NCBI GenBank assembly: GCA_041662605.1
Contig: JBAZSD010000028.1
Coordinates: forward strand, 1-56,525
Length of the DNA stretch: 56,525 bases
Source: Desulfomonilaceae bacterium
GTDB lineage: Bacteria; Desulfobacterota; Desulfomonilia; Desulfomonilales; Desulfomonilaceae
Direction: 5' to 3'
The notes under the pieces were generated by a model, which was given only the letters and a program-made list of their open reading frames with translations, had not been told where the DNA came from and did not search any database. Shown here piece after piece: positions 51,887 through 56,525 of this stretch. Numbering within the stretch: position 1 is the first letter of the stretch; every line of letters begins with the position of its first letter. The position numbers and the translations under genes were made by a program.

Positions 51887-53077
51887 ATGAAATCGAATAA
51901 TAACCCCATAAGTTTCCCTGTTGATTCCAGCCCTATCGGAGTCTACATCCACATACCATTTTGCCTTAGTCGTTGCGACTATTGTGGATTCGTTTCATAT
52001 CCTTCAGATCCGAATCTGGAAAGCCGCTATTTGAAGGCCGTCACTGAGGAAATCAGCGGTTCTGATATTTTGCCGATTCAGGAGCTTGAAGAGGAGCCTC
52101 GTGACCTGGATACGATATACATCGGTGGCGGCACGCCCTCGGTTCTTAGCCCTCAGAGTTTAAATCAATTGGTAGCCTCCATTTCAAAGAAATTTAATTT
52201 AGTCCATCCGGTCGAGATAACAATTGAGGTGAATCCAGGAATTTACCGGGAAGAAGAGTTCTTTCTGTGTCGCGAAATTGGAATCAACAGGATAAGTATT
52301 GGAGCGCAATCCCTCAATGATCAGGAGTTGAAAGCCATGGGCAGGCGCCATTCGGTGGATGACTTCCTGAGAACGTTTCATGCTGTTCGATCAGCCGGAT
52401 TCGACAACGTCTCTGTTGATTTGTTGGCCGGATATCCAGGTCAAACACTCAAATCTGTAATGAACAGTCTGAAAGGAATTATTGAACTCGAACCGGAACA
52501 CATTTCCGTGTATCTCCTGGAGGTGAAGGGAGGCTCTAAACTTGAAAAAAGTGTCACATCAAGAGACGTCGAACTTCTTGATGATGATCTCATAGCGGAT
52601 ATGTATGAAGCGATATGTCAGAAACTAGGATCTGTGGGGTTCCAGCAATATGAAATTTCGAATTTCTCGAAACAGGGAATGGAATCGAAACATAACCTGA
52701 AATACTGGACGGACCAGGTGTTCCTGGGGTTTGGAGCAGCCGCTCACGGGATGACGGGACGCACGCGGTACGCCAATACGGAGACGCTTCAAAGTTATAT
52801 TGAAGGGATCTCATCGAAAAGGCCCATTACAAATTCCATGGAAGATCTGGATCCAGTGACCAGGCTCAAGGATGCTCTCATTATGGGGCTCAGATTAAAT
52901 AAAGGTGTTGACCTCGCGTTAATGGGGTCCCAATATGGATTTGACGCATGCCTGTTTGTAAAAGAAACTTTGTGTGGTCTCGAGAACCTCGATCTGTTCG
53001 TGATCGAAAGAGACTGCGTAAAACTCACCGATCGTGGTCGTCTTCTTTCCAACATCATTTTTTCAAGGTTTGTCTAG
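51887..53077 (+). CDS. hemW: HemW-like radical SAM protein (heme chaperone)
   Basis: The frame is open through the tRNA, so the real start is the ATG at 51887 (396 residues). GVYIHIPFCLSRCDYCGFVSY is the HemN/HemW cluster site (CxxxCxxC), then YIGGGTPSVLSPQSL, NPGIYREEEFFL and GAQSLNDQELKAMGR. It lacks the extra N-terminal part of true HemN. HemW binds heme and delivers it to proteins; older annotations call it oxygen-independent coproporphyrinogen oxidase. Confidence 0.88.
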   Translation: MKSNNNPISFPVDSSPIGVYIHIPFCLSRCDYCGFVSYPSDPNLESRYLKAVTEEISGSDILPIQELEEEPRDLDTIYIGGGTPSVLSPQSLNQLVASISKKFNLVHPVEITIEVNPGIYREEEFFLCREIGINRISIGAQSLNDQELKAMGRRHSVDDFLRTFHAVRSAGFDNVSVDLLAGYPGQTLKSVMNSLKGIIELEPEHISVYLLEVKGGSKLEKSVTSRDVELLDDDLIADMYEAICQKLGSVGFQQYEISNFSKQGMESKHNLKYWTDQVFLGFGAAAHGMTGRTRYANTETLQSYIEGISSKRPITNSMEDLDPVTRLKDALIMGLRLNKGVDLALMGSQYGFDACLFVKETLCGLENLDLFVIERDCVKLTDRGRLLSNIIFSRFV

Positions 53078-53240
53078 ACCTGGCCTGTCGAGAGTAGCGC
53101 CATTCATGAAGGTCGTGGAGCGCCCGCCTTTGGTTGACACCAAATGTGTGGTCGCATAGAATTTGCGTTGAACTTGACAAATGCGCGGCAAAGACGAATT
53201 TTTCAGGACATTATGTAATTCAGGGAAGAGATTTATCAAC

Positions 53241-54083
53241 ATGGGGAAACAGAACAACAAAATCGTAGTAAAAGGCGTTGAGATTCACCTTATGGACCCA
53301 CCGCAACTCGACGTTGAATGGGTTGGCATGGAAGAACCGCTGACACAACTTCTCGCCTCCTGGTCGGATGATGGTGATGACCCTCCGATGCAGCCTCGCA
53401 TCCTCGGAAAGCCTGGAGTAGGGAAAACTTCCCTGGCCATTACGGCGGCTGGAAGGATGAAGCAGGACCTTTATATTTTCCAATGCACTGTGGATACAAA
53501 ACCCGAAGATTTACTCATTTCGCCGGTGATTGCTGAAGAAGGGAAAATACGATATGTAGCCTCACCTTTGGTGACGGCCATGATTCGCGGTGGAATTTGT
53601 CTTCTGGACGAAGGGAACCGAATGAGTGAGAAGAGCTGGGCCTCAATCGCTTCACTATTGGATATGCGCCGTTCTGTGTATTCAATTATCGCAGGTGTTG
53701 AAATTAAGGCCAAACCGGAATTTAGAATTTGCGTAACCATGAACGAAGACGCTTCCACTTTTGAAGTGCCCGAATATATTTACTCCCGATTACAGCCTGG
53801 AATTCACATGGATTATCCGACTCGCGACGAGGAATTCAAGATAATCAGGGGAAAACTAGGTGGTCCAAGTGACACATTAATCGATCATGTAGTTGAGTTG
53901 CTCCAGGAATCTCATGCCAAAGACGAAGATCTCAGCGTCAGGGATGGCATGAACATATCCCGTTTCGCTTACCGTCTCCTGAAGTTCAGACCTAAGTTAT
54001 CTGAGGATAGCGCTTTAAACCAGGCAGTATTCCAAATCACAGGGGTTAGGCGTGTCGCATATGATGGGCCGACGTTGGTCTGA
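53241..54083 (+). CDS. MoxR-like AAA+ ATPase of an uncharacterised two-gene unit
   Basis: The ATG at 53241 (280 residues) is preferred; an upstream start at 53181 has no ribosome site. Walker A is ILGKPGVGKTSLAITAAGRM, Walker B is GICLLDEGNRMSEKSW, sensor 1 CVTMNEDASTFEVPEYI, and an Arg-finger-like YIYSRLQPG follows. It resembles dynein-like/MoxR AAA proteins that act on a partner. Its last 32 bases overlap the next gene, so the two are coupled. Confidence 0.8.
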   Translation: MGKQNNKIVVKGVEIHLMDPPQLDVEWVGMEEPLTQLLASWSDDGDDPPMQPRILGKPGVGKTSLAITAAGRMKQDLYIFQCTVDTKPEDLLISPVIAEEGKIRYVASPLVTAMIRGGICLLDEGNRMSEKSWASIASLLDMRRSVYSIIAGVEIKAKPEFRICVTMNEDASTFEVPEYIYSRLQPGIHMDYPTRDEEFKIIRGKLGGPSDTLIDHVVELLQESHAKDEDLSVRDGMNISRFAYRLLKFRPKLSEDSALNQAVFQITGVRRVAYDGPTLV

Positions 54084-55908
54084 CGTTGTCAGGGTAGGGC
54101 GGGTTTCTCTGGTTGGCTCAATTGATTACCGCGTCGAATTCGCCTGCCAGGTTCGTTCGTTCATTCTCAATGAACAGCCCGACCTTGTGTGCGTCGAGGC
54201 GCCGGTAGCTCTACGTGAGCAAATCGTCACAGCGGTCCGTCGTCTTCCATACCACTCTGTGATCATATATGGAAATGCGAATGATCAGTACACGGGGTTG
54301 ATAATAGATGGGTCTGACGGAATTATTGAAGCGGTGCGGTCAGCTACTGAGGAAAATATCCCTGTTTGGTTCTTAGACCCGACAGTGCGTAACCGCCATG
54401 GTTCATCCGATAAACTTCCTGACGCTTACACAATAGATCAAATTGGTCAGAAGACTTTCCTGGAAAGCATAATTGGGCTGTCTATGACCGACAGGCCCGA
54501 TCCTGACCACCCCAATCGTGAACTCTATATTGCGGCCCGTCTTCAAGAAGCTTCGCACAGTTTCGAACGAATTCTGTTTGTTGGAAATTTTCGAACTGTA
54601 AATCGATTGGCCAACATCCTTGAAGAGCCTCACGCAATACCACTCATGAAACCGGAAATCGCCAAGGCGGCTGTGGTTGCGCCGCTTCATCCGGATACTT
54701 TGAAAAAGGGATTTACCGACATCCCGAGGATCACGGAAGCGTATGAGGATTGGCGGCAGGATATGGAAACCGATTTTCCGCCGGATCGACACGAACTGAT
54801 CGTAAGCTTGATGGAAGAGGCGATTGGGTATTATGCGAAGCAAACACGGCAGGAAATCCCCGAATATGTAAGACTGACATGGGCCCAGTTCCTGCGTAAA
54901 TGGTTAAGGGCCAAGGGCATGATATTGCCGGACCTATTTCATCTGGTGTCATCTGCCCGCGCCGCTATGGATGAGGACCTCGCCTATCATGTTCATGAGT
55001 TCATGTCAGGTTATAGTTGGGAAAACGATCCCAACGATCCGGCGGCCGTGCAGTTGGATGAAGAGAGCCTTCAGTTCTATGGTCACAAGATAACCCTGCA
55101 CAAAAGGCTAAGGTCACTATTCATAGGCCCAAGTCGACGTTATCGATTAAAAGCGGTCAATTCCAGAAAATGGAAGGATCATCTGAAGCAGAAGTGGGAG
55201 GCTTCCGATCCTGATGAAGTAGATATTTGCTCTTTTCCACCGGAAGACGTTCTAATAGAAAAGTGGGGCGAGTCTCTTGCCAAGCATGCCACGAATCTAA
55301 TGCAGACAAGTCAGTCTCATACGGAGCCATTTGTCTCCGATATAGGGGGAGGGGTCGATGTCAGAGAGACCCTCAGACGATTCTACAAAAATAGAATCTA
55401 TATTAAAAGCCGTGAGCAAGGAACGCCGGAATTTGGTTCTATAGTAATAATATTCGATGAAGACCTGGATCGTGAAAAATTCACCTTTGAGATGACATGG
55501 TTAGGGGAGCACTCCCAGGAATCGGACATGGCTTTTTATTCCACTCCACCTGGTCAGGATGTTGTGGGGCCGGGTATAAGCAGGATGGAGCACGGCGGTT
55601 TCATTCTTTCCTATCCGCCTATGCGAATGTTTGACGTGTGGAAGGACCCGACGTTTAATTTTGTGCCGACTCGTCATGAGAGGCTTCTTGTGGCGGGAAT
55701 AGCTTATTCCGAGAAGCCTGGAATAGTTTATGCCGCCCGTAAGCCACCGACCAATCGCTGGAAGAAACTCGCCGGCACTATGGGAAGACGCATTGTCTAT
55801 ATTCCCCTGGGCTCGTTGAATCCAATTCATATAAACAGGATGCGCACATTCCACATGTTAAAGAACAAAGGTGTCCGAAACTACGCGAGTGACTATCTGA
55901 AAAAGTGA
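54052..55908 (+). CDS. Large protein of unknown function coupled to an AAA ATPase
   Basis: 618 residues if started at the GTG 54052; ATG 54061 or 54064 are also possible. No signal peptide or membrane span. N-terminal 200 residues look alpha/beta: FILNEQPDLVCVEAPVALRE, HSVIIYGNANDQYTGLII and SFERILFVGNFRTVNRLANI, faintly like the TraB/ChaN-type superfamily (Glu-containing core). The middle is helical, and the end is charged with beta strands (GSIVIIFDEDLDREKF, and ERLLVAGIAYSEKPG). I do not recognise the family with confidence. The 32-base overlap with the ATPase gene implies a joint function. Confidence 0.75.
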   Translation: MSHMMGRRWSDVVRVGRVSLVGSIDYRVEFACQVRSFILNEQPDLVCVEAPVALREQIVTAVRRLPYHSVIIYGNANDQYTGLIIDGSDGIIEAVRSATEENIPVWFLDPTVRNRHGSSDKLPDAYTIDQIGQKTFLESIIGLSMTDRPDPDHPNRELYIAARLQEASHSFERILFVGNFRTVNRLANILEEPHAIPLMKPEIAKAAVVAPLHPDTLKKGFTDIPRITEAYEDWRQDMETDFPPDRHELIVSLMEEAIGYYAKQTRQEIPEYVRLTWAQFLRKWLRAKGMILPDLFHLVSSARAAMDEDLAYHVHEFMSGYSWENDPNDPAAVQLDEESLQFYGHKITLHKRLRSLFIGPSRRYRLKAVNSRKWKDHLKQKWEASDPDEVDICSFPPEDVLIEKWGESLAKHATNLMQTSQSHTEPFVSDIGGGVDVRETLRRFYKNRIYIKSREQGTPEFGSIVIIFDEDLDREKFTFEMTWLGEHSQESDMAFYSTPPGQDVVGPGISRMEHGGFILSYPPMRMFDVWKDPTFNFVPTRHERLLVAGIAYSEKPGIVYAARKPPTNRWKKLAGTMGRRIVYIPLGSLNPIHINRMRTFHMLKNKGVRNYASDYLKK

Positions 55909-55968
55909 TTTTGCGCCTCTGCAAGGATAAGGATGGACCCTTTTGGGGCAAAATCTTGCCAAAACCCG

Positions 55969-55997
55969 TTGACAGATCTCATCACAAACATTAGTAT
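55969..55997 (+). promoter_or_regulatory. tRNA-Phe promoter
   Basis: TTGACA (55969-55974), 17 bases, TAGTAT (55992-55997), about 11 bases before the tRNA. A good sigma70 match. Confidence 0.65.
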
Positions 55998-56008
55998 AGC
56001 TTCCGGTT

Positions 56009-56084
<76 letters not shown>

Positions 56085-56163
56085 CGTAATGACCAAGGAT
56101 TTCAACAACTTCCAATTCTAAAATCTCCCAAAACTAACTCACTAATCACCTTAATCTCAAAAA

Positions 56164-56183
56164 TGCTAACATTTTGCTAACAT
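56164..56183. repeat. Short direct repeat TGCTAACAT
   Basis: TGCTAACAT occurs at 56164-56172 and 56175-56183, an 11-base period, in the AT-rich stretch just past tRNA-Phe. It may be a protein-binding repeat or chance. Confidence 0.35.
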
Positions 56184-56200
56184 CGCTGCTATCAAGCATT

Positions 56201-56394
56201 CTATTTTCCAGCTTTAGACGCAACTAGAATTTGGGTTAGCCCGTGGTCGTAAGTGAATTTGTCAATGGCGTTCACAAAGGAAGTCTGAAGCATTAGCGGG
56301 ACCTGAACTGATTCGTTATTAACCACGAGTTCGAGCGGAACCACTGGTTTTTTTTCGCATCATCGAACAGGAAGGAAGGAAGATTCATTTTCAT
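56201..56394 (-). pseudogene. Small gene with a frameshift in an 8-A run
   Basis: Reading the minus strand from an ATG at 56394 gives MKMNLPSFLFDDAKK, then eight A. One base change in frame then gives PVVPLELVVNNESVQVPLML, followed by QTSFVNAIDKFTYDHGLTQI and LVASKAGK and stop. Both halves are clearly coding-like (about 64 residues together), but they are out of register by one base at 56348-56355. It may be a pseudogene, an indel error, or a slippage or phase-variable site. Family unknown. Confidence 0.4.
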
Positions 56395-56427
56395 TTGAAA
56401 ATCTTCATTGGGTACATACTATCCTTT

Positions 56428-56500
56428 TGTAACCGTTTTTATAGTAATAGATAATATGATCAACATATTAAGTAGGGTTACAGGATGGTTACATGTAACC
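56428..56500. promoter_or_regulatory. Cluster of GGTTACA operator-like sites
   Basis: The palindrome GGTTACATGTAACC (56487-56500) is perfect. Further half-sites are GGTTACA at 56476-56482 and TGTAACC at 56428-56434. They lie just upstream of the small frameshifted gene on the minus strand, and probably upstream of a gene past the right edge. A repressor-binding control region is likely. Confidence 0.45.
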
Positions 56501-56525
56501 ACCCGAACCAATGCGAATAACCTGT

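Noticed and set aside
56085..56200. Integrase gene next to tRNA-Phe
   Set aside because: No ORF with integrase motifs is present on either strand within the window.

Overview
The window looks like chromosomal DNA of a strictly anaerobic deltaproteobacterium (Desulfobacterota), most like a sulfate-reducing or syntrophic aromatic-compound degrader such as Desulfomonile or Syntrophobacter relatives. This is inferred from gene content: heterodisulfide-reductase modules (HdrA, HdrC), the late benzoyl-CoA pathway (dienoyl-CoA hydratase and the ring-opening hydrolase BamA), the selenocysteine enzyme SelA, acetate kinase, and anaerobic-style B12/radical-SAM enzymes. The exact genus cannot be read from the sequence. 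No rRNA, CRISPR array, IS element or recognisable prophage gene was seen.

Layout. At 0-6.5 kb, on the minus strand, are hdrA (a large fusion) and hdrC (cut by the window edge), preceded by a B12/radical-SAM protein. At 6.6-9.8 kb is ybaB-recR followed by an APS-kinase/alkaline-phosphatase-superfamily fusion. At 9.9-16.3 kb the minus strand carries a small secreted protein, a GHMP sugar kinase, a LUD protein, a PBP1-type glycosyltransferase with a decayed transpeptidase domain, and a MoxR-CoxE pair. At 16.6-17.9 kb are two paralogous small secreted Cys-containing proteins with identical leaders. At 18-30.3 kb are an MFS transporter, a lipoprotein, a divergent CDP-alcohol phosphatidyltransferase / inositol-phosphate synthase pair, an NMNAT-like nucleotidyltransferase, ackA, a 1612-residue TPR-CHAT protein, lgt and a TrmJ-like methyltransferase. 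At 30.5-35.7 kb a membrane protein and an O-methyltransferase converge on a four-gene aromatic-acid operon: thiolase, DUF35, bamA, dienoyl-CoA hydratase. At 36.2-37.2 kb are vapBC and a CopZ-like [2Fe-2S] protein with an in-frame TGA. At 37.3-48.2 kb are an ABC-F protein, ttcA, ribE-ribBA-ribH-nusB, a Pro/Glu-rich secreted protein, mtaB, a secreted protein and selA. At 48.3-56.5 kb are gmd-fcl, a glutaredoxin-like protein, a Sua5/YrdC protein, tRNA-Gln, hemW, an AAA ATPase overlapping a 600-residue protein of unknown function, tRNA-Phe, and a right end with a frameshifted small gene and a cluster of GGTTACA operator-like sites.

How the genes work together. The Hdr proteins probably belong to an electron-bifurcating or electron-confurcating complex that balances NAD(P)H and low-potential carriers. 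The thiolase/DUF35/bamA/hydratase operon takes ring-reduced benzoyl-CoA to open-chain dicarboxyl-CoA and on to acetyl-CoA, and acetate kinase can then make ATP. SelA shows that the cell makes selenocysteine, which makes a Sec reading of the TGA in the CopZ-like gene reasonable. Several genes (gmd, fcl, GHMP kinase, PBP, Lgt) serve the cell envelope.

The observations most worth following up are the candidate selenocysteine [2Fe-2S] protein at 36.8-37.2 kb, the AAA/unknown gene pair at 53.2-55.9 kb, the CysC-phosphodiesterase fusion, and two large proteins whose enzymatic domains have lost their catalytic residues (CHAT and transpeptidase).
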